From positions 1-64,000 of the forward strand of contig NZ_JMPJ01000026.1 of NCBI RefSeq assembly GCF_000735345.1: a stretch of DNA of 64,000 nt. Direction: 5' to 3'. The position numbers were made by a program, and so were the translations under genes. Positions 47,102-56,676 of the stretch are shown here, in pieces (the first letter of the stretch is position 1; the number at the start of each line of letters is the position of its first letter). Source of the DNA: Ewingella americana ATCC 33852 (GTDB lineage: Bacteria; Pseudomonadota; Gammaproteobacteria; Enterobacterales; Enterobacteriaceae). The notes beneath the pieces were generated by a model. That model did not search any database and had not been told where the DNA came from. It saw nothing but the letters and a program-made list of their open reading frames with translations.

Positions 47102-47339
47102 ACTTTTCCTCTGGGCCACGAAGGACCTGTTGATGTGTCTGACTTTTGTCGTCTTAGCTGGCGCTTTTCACACCAATAAAACTCACAATACCTTGGTTAA
47201 TAATACATGCCCTTGGCAAAATATGCCTTGTTAGCCACGGGATGGCGTACACCTTAGTGACAATATGCGGCCTGTCTCGAAAAATTAAACCTTATCGCTG
47301 TTGTGAAAGGGGAATTTTCGACTAAAAACTGTAAAAACA

Positions 47340-47363
47340 AACAGGACGCCGAAGCGTCCTGTT
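47340..47363 (-). terminator. Terminator of miaB
   Basis: A perfect 10-bp stem aacaggacgc / gcgtcctgtt with a 4-nt loop, then tgttttt on the minus strand. Confidence 0.9.
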
Positions 47364-47393
47364 GCGGGATCTAAGCCTTTACGGGCTGCCAGA

Positions 47394-48818
47394 TTATGGC
47401 TGGTATAGACCCACACCAATCTCATTCTCTTTGCGAGTACGGGCAATGACCGACTGCGGCGATTCGTGCAGACGCAGCGCCATCTGGTCTTCCGTACGCA
47501 CCACCACGCCGCGCAGCGAGTTGGCATAAACATCAACGATTTCAACGTCAACGAACTTGCCAATCATGTCCGGCGTGCCTTCGAAGTTCACCACGCGGTT
47601 GCATTCGGTGCGCCCGGTCAGTTCCATAATGCTCTTGCGCGAAGTCCCTTCGACCAGAATACGCTGCACCGTGCCCAGCGTTGCGCGGCTAAAGCGCACC
47701 ACCTGCTGAGTAATGCGGTCTTGCAGGATTTGCAGGCGCTGTTTCTTCTCTTCGAGGCTGACGTCATCCACCATATCCGCCGCTGGCGTACCGGGGCGAG
47801 GGGAGTAGATGAAGCTGAAACTGACGTCGTAATTCACTTCGGCAATCAGCTTCATGGTCTTCTCGAAATCGTCGTTGGTTTCGCCGGGGAAGCCAATGAT
47901 GAAGTCGGAACTCATATGAATATCAGGGCGCACCGCGCGCAGTTTGCGGATGATAGCCTTGTACTCCAGCACGGTGTGCGGGCGCTTCATCATGGTCAGA
48001 ATGCGGTCGGAGCCACTCTGGATCGGCAAATGCAGGAAGCTCACCAGCTCAGGGGTGTCTTTGTACACTTCGATGATATCGTCGGTGAACTCGACCGGAT
48101 GGCTGGTGGTGAAGCGGATGCGGTCAATGCCGTCGATTGCCGCCACCAAGCGCAGTAACTCTGCGAAGCTGCAAACGCCGCCGTCATAGGTCGCGCCGCG
48201 ATAGGCGTTGACGTTCTGCCCAAGCAGATTGACTTCGCGCACGCCCTGAGCGGCTAACTGGGCGATTTCGAACAGCACGTCGTCACTTGGGCGACTAACT
48301 TCTTCACCACGGGTGTAAGGCACCACGCAGAAGCTACAGTACTTGTTGCAGCCTTCCATAATAGAGACGAACGCCGTCGGGCCTTCGGCACGTGGCTCTG
48401 GCAGGCGGTCGAATTTTTCGATTTCTGGGAAGCTGATATCGACGATGGGGCTTTTGGTGCCGCGAACATGATTAATCATCTCCGGCAGGCGGTGCAGGGT
48501 CTGCGGGCCGAAGACCACGTCGACGCAAGGCGCGCGCTGGCGCAGCATTTCACCTTCTTGCGACGCCACGCAGCCACCCACGCCAATAATGACGTCAGGG
48601 TTCTTCTTCTTGAGTAATTTCCAGTGGCCCAGCAGGCTGAACACTTTTTCCTGAGCCTTTTCCCGAATAGAACAGGTGTTCAGCAACAGAATATCTGCTT
48701 CTTCAGCGACGTCGGTCAGCTGATAACCGTGTGTACTTTCGAGCAGGTCGGCCATTTTAGATGAATCGTATTCATTCATCTGGCAGCCCCAGGTCTTTAT
48801 GTGCAGTTTTTTAATCAT
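47394..48818 (-). CDS. miaB: tRNA methylthiotransferase MiaB
   Basis: A 474-residue radical-SAM enzyme that turns i6A37 into ms2i6A37 in tRNAs reading UNN codons. The auxiliary cluster cysteines are in [24 protein letters not shown] and VGGCVAS; the SAM cluster in [19 protein letters not shown] domain closes the protein. ATG 48818 gives exactly the E. coli length; an in-frame TTG six codons upstream is possible. It is divergent from ubiF. Confidence 0.97.
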   Translation of the reverse strand: MIKKLHIKTWGCQMNEYDSSKMADLLESTHGYQLTDVAEEADILLLNTCSIREKAQEKVFSLLGHWKLLKKKNPDVIIGVGGCVASQEGEMLRQRAPCVDVVFGPQTLHRLPEMINHVRGTKSPIVDISFPEIEKFDRLPEPRAEGPTAFVSIMEGCNKYCSFCVVPYTRGEEVSRPSDDVLFEIAQLAAQGVREVNLLGQNVNAYRGATYDGGVCSFAELLRLVAAIDGIDRIRFTTSHPVEFTDDIIEVYKDTPELVSFLHLPIQSGSDRILTMMKRPHTVLEYKAIIRKLRAVRPDIHMSSDFIIGFPGETNDDFEKTMKLIAEVNYDVSFSFIYSPRPGTPAADMVDDVSLEEKKQRLQILQDRITQQVVRFSRATLGTVQRILVEGTSRKSIMELTGRTECNRVVNFEGTPDMIGKFVDVEIVDVYANSLRGVVVRTEDQMALRLHESPQSVIARTRKENEIGVGLYQP

Positions 48819-49027
48819 CGACTTGTCATTACTCAATGCGGGTAGAAAAGCGTTATATCTGTGTCCGTCCTGAAGAGCAGAACCAAGGGCTCGGGCGACG
48901 GTGACGTTCAGGGGGCGTATTGTAAACCCTCGCTTCTGTGGTGACCAGTGCAGTTAAGCAGCTTAGGTTCTGATACCGACATAAAAATCCGGTATCATTC
49001 AGCTAATGAATTCCATTATCAAGCTGG

Positions 49028-50218
49028 ATGAAAATGAACCATTCTGAAAAATCCTTTGATGCAGTCGTAGTTGGCGGCGGCATGGTAGGGGCTGCGGCGG
49101 CGCTTGGGCTGGCTCAGCAGGGCCTTCGCGTGGCTTTGATTGAGAACCAACGCCCGGCAGAGTTCGACCCGCTTGCGGCGATAGATCTGCGCATTTCGGC
49201 CATTGGCTGCGCCTCGGTGCGTTTCCTGCAAAGCCTTGGCGCGTGGTCTGCTATCGAAAGCATGAGATTGACGCCGTATCGTCGTCTGGAAACTTGGGAA
49301 AACGATGGTTCCGAAGTGCGTTTCGACGCCTCCTCGCTCGGTTTGTCAGAGCTGGGCTTTATGGTTGAGAACCGCGTCTTGCAGCTCGGCCTGTGGCAGC
49401 AGTTTGATGCGTTGCCTAATCTGACTCTGTTTTGCCCATCCAAGCTTCGTCACCTGTTGCAGCACGATGATAAAAGCTGGTCATTGCAGCTGACGACGGG
49501 AGAAGTGCTGAAAACGCAGCTGGTGGTTGCCGCCGATGGCGCGAACTCGCTGGTGCGTCAGCTGGCGGGGATCGGCGTCGATGGCTGGCAGTATCGTCAG
49601 AACTGCATGCTAATTAATGTGGAAACGGCTTCAGCCGACCAAGACACCACTTGGCAGCAATTTTACCCTTCTGGCCCAAGAGCCTTCTTGCCGCTGTCTG
49701 GCCATAACGCCTCATTAGTGTGGTATGACAGCCCGCAGCGTATTCGCTATCTCCAGACGTTGAATATGAAACAGCTGACGGATGAGGTCAGCAAAGCCTT
49801 CCCGAGCCGCTTAGGCCCGGTGAAGGCGCTTTCTTCGGGTTCATTCCCACTGGTGCGCCGCCACGCGCAGAGTTACGTGCTGCCGGGGCTGGTATTGGTC
49901 GGTGACGCCGCGCACACCATCAATCCGCTGGCCGGGCAGGGCGTTAACTTGGGCTATCGCGACGTGGAGGCTCTGCTCGACGTGGTGAACAAGGCGCGAG
50001 AACGCGAAGAGAAATGGTTCGAAGAGCGCGTGTTGTTGAGATATCAACGCCAGCGCCGTCTGGATAACTTACTGATGCAGAGCGGCATGGACCTGTTCTA
50101 CACCGCCTTCAGTAATGACTTAGCGCCAGTCAAGATCTTGCGCAATCTGGCCCTGATGACCGCCCAACGCGCAGGCGCACTCAAAACCAAAGCGTTGAAA
50201 TACGCGTTAGGCATTTAG
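49028..50218 (+). CDS. ubiF: 3-demethoxyubiquinol 3-hydroxylase UbiF
   Basis: A 396-residue FAD monooxygenase adding the last hydroxyl of ubiquinone in aerobic cells. The dinucleotide fold is AVVVGGGMVGAAAALGLA, the FAD ribityl motif is LVLVGDAAHTINPLAGQGVNLG, and DG motif VVAADGANSLVR lies between. Length fits E. coli (391). ATG 49028 and the ATG two codons later are both possible. Confidence 0.96.
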   Translation: MKMNHSEKSFDAVVVGGGMVGAAAALGLAQQGLRVALIENQRPAEFDPLAAIDLRISAIGCASVRFLQSLGAWSAIESMRLTPYRRLETWENDGSEVRFDASSLGLSELGFMVENRVLQLGLWQQFDALPNLTLFCPSKLRHLLQHDDKSWSLQLTTGEVLKTQLVVAADGANSLVRQLAGIGVDGWQYRQNCMLINVETASADQDTTWQQFYPSGPRAFLPLSGHNASLVWYDSPQRIRYLQTLNMKQLTDEVSKAFPSRLGPVKALSSGSFPLVRRHAQSYVLPGLVLVGDAAHTINPLAGQGVNLGYRDVEALLDVVNKAREREEKWFEERVLLRYQRQRRLDNLLMQSGMDLFYTAFSNDLAPVKILRNLALMTAQRAGALKTKALKYALGI

Positions 50219-50247
50219 TCGAGCTAGAGTTTGTGTGGGGTGAGCTG

Positions 50248-50370
50248 TCCCCAAAATCATTCGAGTTGCAGAAAGACGGCGAGTGAGGGTATCCCGATGA
50301 GCTTACATCAGTAAGTGATTCGGGTACCCGAGCGCAGCCAACGCATCTGCAGCTCGAAGTATGAAGGGGA
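50248..50370. repeat. 123-bp palindromic intergenic repeat, copy 1
   Basis: Starts tccccaaaatcattcgagttgcag and ends agctcgaagtatgaagggga, which are near inverted repeats. The middle can fold into nested stems, including cttac/gtaag and gggtatcccgat/attcgggtaccc. A second copy in the opposite orientation lies at 56542-56663. No coding capacity. Confidence 0.8.
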
Positions 50371-50396
50371 AGTTGTTTTCAATAAGACATAAAAGC

Positions 50397-50421
50397 AAAA
50401 AGCCCGCCGAAGCGAGCTTTT
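50397..50421 (-). terminator. Terminator of the tRNA operon
   Basis: A 10-bp stem aaaagcccgc / gcgagctttt (one mismatch) with a cgaa loop; T-run on the minus strand, 8 bp after the last tRNA. Confidence 0.8.
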
Positions 50422-50428
50422 CTAAATA

Positions 50429-50503
50429 TGGCTGGGGTGCCAGGATTCGAACCTGGGTATGCTGGTATCAGAAACCAGAGCCTTACCGCTTGGCGACACC
50501 CCA
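50429..50503 (-). tRNA. glnV: tRNA-Gln (anticodon CUG)
   Basis: 75 nt including encoded CCA. Acceptor TGGGGTG pairs with CACCCCA, the T-arm reads GGTTCGAATCC, and the anticodon loop is TTCTGAT, so CUG reads CAG. Last gene of the operon; E. coli has a second copy (glnX) after it, absent here. Confidence 0.97.
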
Positions 50504-50543
50504 AAAGGACTGCTTTACTAAAACACTCATGCAGACAATAAAA

Positions 50544-50620
50544 TGGTGGCTACGACGGGATTTGAACCTGTGACCCCATCATTATGAGTGATGTGCTCTA
50601 ACCAGCTGAGCTACGTAGCC
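50544..50620 (-). tRNA. metU: tRNA-Met (elongator, CAU)
   Basis: 77 nt including CCA. Starts GGCTACGTAGCTCAG and has the anticodon arm CATCACTCATAATGATG, like E. coli metT/metU rather than the initiator. It differs from the other copy by C for T in the D-arm and A for G in the T-arm. Confidence 0.97.
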
Positions 50621-50704
50621 AAATTTTACTGACTTAACTCTAAAACTCAAGCGCTGATTTGATTAACTTAATAATAAATTTCAATCGCTTGCCAATAAGA
50701 AGTA

Positions 50705-50779
50705 TGGCTGGGGTACCTGGATTCGAACCAGGGTATGCTGGTATCAAAAACCAGTGCCTTACCGCTTGGCGATACCCCA
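50705..50779 (-). tRNA. glnW: tRNA-Gln (anticodon UUG)
   Basis: 75 nt including CCA. Anticodon arm CTGGTTTTTGATACCAG gives UUG. The T-stem (CCTGG/CCAGG) is the mirror of that in its neighbour (CCAGG/CCTGG), a set of compensatory base-pair changes. Confidence 0.97.
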
Positions 50780-50836
50780 ATAAAACTACTTCAAATTGTA
50801 TTTTTTCATGCAATATCAAAGATAAAACAAGAAAAA

Positions 50837-50911
50837 TGGCTGGGGTACCAGGATTCGAACCTGGGAATGCTGGTATCAAAAACCAGTGCCTTACCGCTTG
50901 GCGATACCCCA
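50837..50911 (-). tRNA. glnU: tRNA-Gln (anticodon UUG)
   Basis: 75 nt including CCA; same anticodon arm as the previous gene. The variable loop has CATTCCC where the neighbour has CATACCC. Confidence 0.97.
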
Positions 50912-50935
50912 ACTGTGCTTACCGATATCAGGAAA

Positions 50936-51020
50936 TGGTGCGGGAGGCGAGACTTGAACTCGCACACCTTGCGGCGCTAGAACCTAAATCTAGTGCGTCT
51001 ACCAATTTCGCCACTCCCGC
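50936..51020 (-). tRNA. leuW: tRNA-Leu (anticodon UAG)
   Basis: 85 nt including CCA, with the long variable arm of class II tRNAs. Starts GCGGGAGTGGCG; the anticodon arm CTAGATTTAGGTTCTAG gives UAG, reading CUN. Confidence 0.97.
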
Positions 51021-51032
51021 ATGAAAAAAGTT

Positions 51033-51109
51033 TGGTGGCTACGACGGGATTCGAACCTGTGACCCCATCATTATGAGTGATGTGCTCTAACCAACTGAGC
51101 TACGTAGCC
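51033..51109 (-). tRNA. metT: tRNA-Met (elongator, CAU)
   Basis: 77 nt including CCA; first gene of the six-gene tRNA operon metT-leuW-glnU-glnW-metU-glnV, the same order as E. coli except for missing glnX. Confidence 0.97.
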
Positions 51110-51282
51110 ATCTTTTTTCTTGCAACCTTCATCGGCGTTGCGGGGCGCATTATGCGTAGTTGGCCGTTTTGCGTCAACCACTTTTTTGACGAAAAATGTC
51201 TTAGAGCAATCATTTGTCTGGCTTATGACCAGTGTGGCGATAAATTCAGCAAAACACGTTATTTTTATTGGCTTTTGTGACG

Positions 51283-51308
51283 AAAAAACGGGCCATAGTA
51301 GGCCCGTT
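51283..51308 (-). terminator. Terminator of asnB
   Basis: An 8-bp stem aacgggcc / ggcccgtt with a 6-nt loop and a T-run on the minus strand. Confidence 0.92.
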
Positions 51309-51340
51309 AATCGAAAATAAAACCCGGTTATTTCTGCAAA

Positions 51341-53002
51341 TTAGTAGGCGGATTGGTGAACGCCTACAGCACGACCGGACGGATCGTTCATGTTTTTGAA
51401 GGATTCATCCCACTCAATCGCCTTCGCAGAAGAACAGGCTACCGACGGGCCACCCGGAACGCACTCTGCTGCACTTGGTACTGGGAACAGCTCTTCAAAA
51501 ATGGTGCGGTACAGATAAGCTTCTTTCGAACCCGGCGTGTTATACGGGAAGCGGAAATGTGCAGTTTCGAGCTGTTGGTCAGTAATTTGCTGTCCAGCGA
51601 CCTCTTTTAAGGTGTCAATCCAGCTATAACCTACGCCGTCGGAGAACTGTTCTTTCTGACGCCATGCCACGCTGTGTGGCAGGTAAGACTCAAAACACTC
51701 GCGCAGGATGTGTTTTTCCATCTTGCCGTTGCCGCACATCTTGTCTTTCGGGTTGATGCGCATCGCCACGTCGAGGAACTTCTTGTCAAGGAACGGCACG
51801 CGCGCTTCAACGCCCCATGCTGACATCGCTTTGTTGGCGCGAGCACAGTCATACATGTGCAGGGCCAGCAGCTTGCGCACGGTCTCTTCGTGGAACTCTT
51901 TGGCGTTCGGCGCTTTGTGGAAATAGAGGTAGCCGCCCAACACTTCGTCAGCACCTTCGCCGGACAACACCATTTTGATACCCATCGCTTTGATTTTACG
52001 CGACATCAGGTACATCGGGGTGGAAGCACGGATGGTGGTCACGTCGTAGGTTTCGATGTGATAAATCACGTCACGAATGGCGTCCAGACCTTCCTGCACG
52101 GTGAAGTGAATTTCATGGTGCACGGTGCCCAAATGGTTAGCCACGGCCTGTGCAGCGCGCAGGTCAGGAGAACCTTCAAGGCCGACGGCGAAGGAGTGCA
52201 GCTGTGGCCACCAAGCTTCGCTTTGGTCTTTATCTTCGATACGGCGACCGGCGAATTTCTTAGTAATGGCAGAAATTACCGAGGAATCCAAACCGCCTGA
52301 CAGCAACACGCCATAAGGCACGTCGGACATCAGATGGCTCTTCACTGACTCTTCCAGCGCGTCGCGCAGCGCGGCGGCGTCGGTTGGGTTATCTTTAACG
52401 TTGTCGTAATCGAACCAGTCGCGACGGTAGTATTCGCGGATTTGCCCCTCTTTGCTCCACAGGAAGCTGCCCGCCGGGAATTCCTGAATGGTGCGGCACA
52501 CCGGCACCAGCGATTTCATCTCAGAAGCGACGAACAGGTTGCCGTGCTCATCATGACCATAATAAAGAGGGATGATGCCCAAATGGTCGCGGCCAATCAG
52601 GTAGGCGTCTTTTTCTGTGTCATACAGAATGAAGGCGAACATGCCTTGCAGTTCGTCGAGGAACTCTGGACCTTTTTCCTGATAAAGCGCGAGGATCACT
52701 TCACAGTCAGATTCGGTCTGGAACTCATAACGGTGGCCTAACTCAGCGCGCAGTGCCTGATGGTTGTAAATCTCACCGTTAACGGCCAATACGTGGGTGT
52801 GCGCGGCGTTGTACAGCGGCTGTGCGCCGTTGTTGACGTCGACAATCGACAGACGCTCGTGGCAAAGAATGGCTTTATCGCTAGCGAAAACGCCAGACCA
52901 ATCCGGGCCGCGATGGCGCATCAGACGGGACAACTCCAACGCTTTCTTACGCAACTCAGCGGAGTCGGTCTTGATATCGAGCACACCGAAAATTGAACAC
53001 AT
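51341..53002 (-). CDS. asnB: Asparagine synthetase B (glutamine-hydrolysing)
   Basis: A 553-residue two-domain enzyme. The class II glutaminase begins at the catalytic Cys2 (MCSIFGVLD) with RHRGPDWSG and NGEIYNH; the synthetase domain carries the PP-loop GVLLSGGLDSSVISA. It makes asparagine from aspartate, ATP and glutamine. E. coli AsnB has 554 residues. It stands next to the nag operon as in E. coli. Confidence 0.98.
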   Translation of the reverse strand: MCSIFGVLDIKTDSAELRKKALELSRLMRHRGPDWSGVFASDKAILCHERLSIVDVNNGAQPLYNAAHTHVLAVNGEIYNHQALRAELGHRYEFQTESDCEVILALYQEKGPEFLDELQGMFAFILYDTEKDAYLIGRDHLGIIPLYYGHDEHGNLFVASEMKSLVPVCRTIQEFPAGSFLWSKEGQIREYYRRDWFDYDNVKDNPTDAAALRDALEESVKSHLMSDVPYGVLLSGGLDSSVISAITKKFAGRRIEDKDQSEAWWPQLHSFAVGLEGSPDLRAAQAVANHLGTVHHEIHFTVQEGLDAIRDVIYHIETYDVTTIRASTPMYLMSRKIKAMGIKMVLSGEGADEVLGGYLYFHKAPNAKEFHEETVRKLLALHMYDCARANKAMSAWGVEARVPFLDKKFLDVAMRINPKDKMCGNGKMEKHILRECFESYLPHSVAWRQKEQFSDGVGYSWIDTLKEVAGQQITDQQLETAHFRFPYNTPGSKEAYLYRTIFEELFPVPSAAECVPGGPSVACSSAKAIEWDESFKNMNDPSGRAVGVHQSAY

Positions 53003-53348
53003 ATCTGTTTCTCCTGACCACTTATAAACGATTATTTTGTTGTGTTTGCTTGGCGCTTTGCCGATTTCTCATTAAAGGTTCGGCTTTACTGCGCGGTTGA
53101 TTAAGAAAATGCGTCAAAACCCCTCATCTGTGCAAGTGGTTTAGCATTCTTCTGAAAAATAGTTGTTGAGGTAGGTCAGATCTTTGATGGATTTTCAGTT
53201 TAGGGCTATTTAAATTGCGGAATATGCAATTTTTCTCGCTGATTTGAGCTGTGGGCAAAAATGGGGAATGAAAAGAAAATAGCAACAAGTGGCAGAAGTC
53301 CGTCTGGCCGAATGACCAGACGTGAGAAAGCAGGGGAAGCGAGTGAAA
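53003..53348. other. Intergenic region between asnB and nagD
   Basis: A 346-bp spacer with the asnB promoter. A 7-bp stem cgtctgg/ccagacg at about 53298-53323 follows nagD but lacks a T-run on the minus strand, so it could be a weak nagD terminator. No supported gene. Confidence 0.4.
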
Positions 53349-54101
53349 CTAGATAATGTCGATATCAGCGACAGAAGGGTAGATCCACGTTGGGCGGAAT
53401 GGCATCTCTTCGACATCATTCAGGGTAGACACGCCTGACAGCACCAAAATGGTATCCAGACCTGCCTGGAAGCCCGCCAGAATGTCCGTGCGCAGGTTAT
53501 CGCCGACAATCACCGTTTCTTCCGAATGGCCCTGCATTTTGTTCAGCGCAGAGCGAATGATCCACGGGCTTGGCTTGCCGACATAGAAAGGTTTGCGGCC
53601 GGTGATTTTTTCAATCGGGGCGCACAACGCGCCACAGGCTGGCGAGAAGCCGTGACCGTGGCTATCCGGGTTAGTAGCAATAAAGCGTGCGCCGTTGGCG
53701 ACGAAGAAGGCGGCTTTATGGATCATATCCCAGTTATACGAGCGGGTTTCGCCGACGATAACAAAATCAGGATTGATATCAGTGATGGTAAAGCCTGCTT
53801 TATAAAGCTCGTGAATTAATGCGCCTTCGCCCACGACATAGGCTTTCTTGCCTTCCTGACGCTTCAAAAAGTCAGCTGTCGCCATGGCGGAGGTGTAAAA
53901 AGCACTTTCAGGGACGTCCAGACCGGCGGCGGTAAAGCGATTCGCTAAATCCTGCGCGGTCTGAGAAGGGTAGTTGGTCAGCACAACCAGCGGCATGCCC
54001 TGTTCCTGAATGCGTGCGAGGAACAGATCTGCACCTGGGACCGGCGTATTGTCATGAAGCAGCACGCCGTCGATATCACAAATTACGTTTTTTAAAGTCA
54101 T
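53349..54101 (-). CDS. nagD: UMP phosphatase NagD
   Basis: A 250-residue HAD hydrolase of the NagD type. Motif I is ICDIDGVLLHDN, motif II VVLTNYPSQT, motif III KPSPWI and motif IV IVGDNLRTDILAGFQAG, all complete. It dephosphorylates UMP and other nucleotides; its tie to GlcNAc use is by operon only. Last gene of nagBACD. Confidence 0.97.
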   Translation of the reverse strand: MTLKNVICDIDGVLLHDNTPVPGADLFLARIQEQGMPLVVLTNYPSQTAQDLANRFTAAGLDVPESAFYTSAMATADFLKRQEGKKAYVVGEGALIHELYKAGFTITDINPDFVIVGETRSYNWDMIHKAAFFVANGARFIATNPDSHGHGFSPACGALCAPIEKITGRKPFYVGKPSPWIIRSALNKMQGHSEETVIVGDNLRTDILAGFQAGLDTILVLSGVSTLNDVEEMPFRPTWIYPSVADIDII

Positions 54102-54148
54102 AGGTCCCTAATCCAATCCATTCTGGCAATCCCGAACTATAGCACGGC

Positions 54149-55369
54149 TTAATTTTCCATCAGACGTTGTAACAGCACGCCATTGAGCATAGCCCGTTTG
54201 ACCAGCGCGAAAGCGCCGATAGCGGACTGGTGGTTCAACTCTGATTTCACCACCGGCAAGTTGCGGCGGAAGTCTTTCAATACCTGAGTGTTAATGCAGC
54301 TTTGAATAGCTGGCAACAGGACTTTTTCTGCCTCGGTAATCTCCCCGGCAATCACCACTTTCTGTGGGTTGAACAGGTTAATCGCAATAGCAACGCTTTT
54401 GCCCAACTGGCGTCCGACGTGCTCAATCACTTCACAGGCCAAGCCGTCGCTGCGGTTCGCCGCTTTGCAAATCGCGGTTATCGAGCAGTCTTCGAGACTT
54501 AATTTGCTCGGATAACCTTGGGTGAGCAGGGCGCGCACACGGTTCTCAATGGCTGAGTTGGCGGCGACGGTTTCTAAGCAGCCGAAATTACCGCAGTGGC
54601 AGCGCTCGCCCAGCGGGTCTATCTGGATATGGCCGATTTCGCCCACGTTGCCGTTGCTGCCGAGGAAAATTTGCCCATTGACGATGATCCCTGCGCCCGT
54701 ACCGCGGTGTAAACGAACCAAAATGGAGTCCTGACAGTCGCGCGTTGCCCCAAAATAGTGCTCCGCCAAGGCTAAACTGCGGATATCGTGGCCGACAAAG
54801 CTGGTGACTTTGAACTTCTCTTCCAGCACATCGACCAGTTTCCAGTTGCCCACGCTGATATGCGGCATGTAGCGCACAATACCTTTATTAGGGTCAACCA
54901 GCCCCGGCAGGATAACCGAAATAGCAATCAGCTCGCGGATCTTGCGCTGGTGAAGCTCCATAAACTCGACAATGGCTTTAATCAGCGCATTCTCCAGCGT
55001 CTCTTGGGTGCGTTCCGGCAGGGCGTAGTGGTGTTCGGCGATAGACTTCGCGCTGAGATCATACAGCGTGATAGTGGCGTCATTGCGCCCAAGGCGGACG
55101 GCAATAGTATGGAAGGGACGGGTTTCGGTGATAATCGAAATAGCGCGGCGGCCCCCGGTGGAAGCCTGTTGATCCACTTCTTTGATCAACCCGCGCTCTA
55201 AAAGCTGGCGAGTAATTTTGGTGACGCTGGCGGGTGCCAACTGGCTTTGATCTGCAATTTGAATGCGAGATATCGGCCCGTGCTGATCAATCAGGCGGTA
55301 AACCGCCGCGCCGTTTAACTGCTTTACCAGATCAACGTTGCCGATTTGTGCCTGTCCGTCAGTCGTCAT
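54149..55369 (-). CDS. nagC: GlcNAc repressor NagC
   Basis: A 406-residue ROK-family repressor. An N-terminal winged helix (ISRIQIADQSQLAPASVTKITRQLLERGL) binds operators; the ROK domain senses GlcNAc-6-P and shows VRLHRGTGAGIIVNGQIFLG, NVGEIGHIQ and the zinc site GERCHCGNFGCLETV. It represses nag and chitin-uptake genes and interacts with operators predicted here at the nagB/nagE and chiP promoters. ATG 55369 is used, as in E. coli; a TTG precedes it. Confidence 0.97.
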   Translation of the reverse strand: MTTDGQAQIGNVDLVKQLNGAAVYRLIDQHGPISRIQIADQSQLAPASVTKITRQLLERGLIKEVDQQASTGGRRAISIITETRPFHTIAVRLGRNDATITLYDLSAKSIAEHHYALPERTQETLENALIKAIVEFMELHQRKIRELIAISVILPGLVDPNKGIVRYMPHISVGNWKLVDVLEEKFKVTSFVGHDIRSLALAEHYFGATRDCQDSILVRLHRGTGAGIIVNGQIFLGSNGNVGEIGHIQIDPLGERCHCGNFGCLETVAANSAIENRVRALLTQGYPSKLSLEDCSITAICKAANRSDGLACEVIEHVGRQLGKSVAIAINLFNPQKVVIAGEITEAEKVLLPAIQSCINTQVLKDFRRNLPVVKSELNHQSAIGAFALVKRAMLNGVLLQRLMEN

Positions 55370-55389
55370 CAATACTTTTATCCGCTCAA

Positions 55390-56529
55390 TTAAACTTCGT
55401 CACCATTAACGATAGTTTTCGTGATTTTGAAATCATGGGTGAAGGCCGTCAGGTTGGCGACTTTACCGGCTTCAATACTGCCCAGAAGCGAGTCCACACC
55501 AATCGCACGTGCGGCATACAGGGTTGCCATGCGCAGTGCTTCGTCCAGAGCTATACCAACATGCTCAACGCTGTTTTGTACAGCTTCGATCATGGTTAGC
55601 GCTGAACCGCTCAGTACCCCGTTCTCATCAACACAGAGTCCGTCACGATAGTATATTGTTTTGCCTGCGAAAATGAACTCTTGAATGTCGGCACCGGCTG
55701 GTGCAGTCGCGTCAGTCACCAGCACCAGTTTGTCACCTTTGAGTTTCTTCGCGTTACGCACATTCGCCCACGCGACGTGATGGCCGTCGACGATGATGCC
55801 GGTATAAACTTCTGGCGTATCAAAAATCGCGCTGACCAAGCCCGGCTGGCGGCCAGTAATGGCTGGCATGGCGTTGAACAGGTGCGTGGTGAAGGTGATA
55901 CCCGCCGCAAAGCCTTTGCGCGCTTCTTCATAAGTGGCGTTAGAATGGCCGCCAGAAACGATGATGCCCGCGTCGCGCAGTTGGCGAATATACTTATCTT
56001 CCGCCTGTTCAGGTGCCAGCGTCACTTTAGTGATCACATCCGCGTTGGCACACAGATAATCAATCATTGCGCTGTCAGGTTTGCGAATAAACGCCGGATT
56101 ATGGGTGCCTTTCTTCAGCGGGCTGAGGTACGGCCCTTCAAGGTGCAGGCCCAGCGCCTGATGCGGATACTTTTTCAAGTAATCGCGCATAACGTTGATC
56201 CCGTGCTTCATGTAGTCATCGCTACAGGTGATCAGCGTCGGTAAATAGCTAGTACAGCCGGACTTCTCGTTGGCTTTCTGCATGATCTCTAACGTTTTAA
56301 CTGAAATCGCTTCCAGAGAATCGTTAAATTGCACGCCGCCACAGCCGTTCAGCTGTAAATCGATAAATCCGGGGGCAAGGCTGGCGCCATCCAGATCGCG
56401 AGTTTCCATATTCGCCGGCAGTTCAGCTGCCAGACAGACACGTTCGATCTTGCCGTCGGCAATGACGACCGCGTGGTTATCCAGAACGTCGTGGCCAGTA
56501 TAAATGCGGCCATTTATCAGTGCGTACAT
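55390..56529 (-). CDS. nagA: N-acetylglucosamine-6-phosphate deacetylase NagA
   Basis: A 379-residue amidohydrolase removing acetate from GlcNAc-6-P. Metal and substrate residues lie in [42 protein letters not shown] and [13 protein letters not shown]. The usual first metal motif is [13 protein letters not shown]. It follows nagB by 147 bp, a gap filled by a palindromic repeat. Confidence 0.98.
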   Translation of the reverse strand: MYALINGRIYTGHDVLDNHAVVIADGKIERVCLAAELPANMETRDLDGASLAPGFIDLQLNGCGGVQFNDSLEAISVKTLEIMQKANEKSGCTSYLPTLITCSDDYMKHGINVMRDYLKKYPHQALGLHLEGPYLSPLKKGTHNPAFIRKPDSAMIDYLCANADVITKVTLAPEQAEDKYIRQLRDAGIIVSGGHSNATYEEARKGFAAGITFTTHLFNAMPAITGRQPGLVSAIFDTPEVYTGIIVDGHHVAWANVRNAKKLKGDKLVLVTDATAPAGADIQEFIFAGKTIYYRDGLCVDENGVLSGSALTMIEAVQNSVEHVGIALDEALRMATLYAARAIGVDSLLGSIEAGKVANLTAFTHDFKITKTIVNGDEV

Positions 56530-56541
56530 CCTACCCCCTAT

Positions 56542-56663
56542 TCCCCTTTATCCTTCAAGCCGTGGCTGCGTTGGCTGCCTTCAGCCACCCCAGTCACTTA
56601 CTTCAGTAAGCTCCTGGGGTGACTTCAGTTGCCGCCTTGCCACAACTCGAATGATTGTGGGGA
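56542..56663. repeat. 122-bp palindromic intergenic repeat, copy 2, inside the nag operon
   Basis: Inverted copy of the element at 50248-50370. Ends (tccccttta, ctcgaatgattgtgggga), the gcgttggctgc block and the cacttact...agtaagctc core are shared; the flanking stem differs but stays paired (cagccacccca / tggggtgac against tcgggtaccc / gggatacc). It lies between nagB and nagA, so it is transcribed and could form an mRNA hairpin there. Confidence 0.8.
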
Positions 56664-56676
56664 ATCAATTATTTAT

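Noticed and set aside
50427-51110. Small protein genes overlapping the tRNA cluster
   Set aside because: Open frames there are translations of tRNA sequence; the interval is fully explained by six tRNAs.
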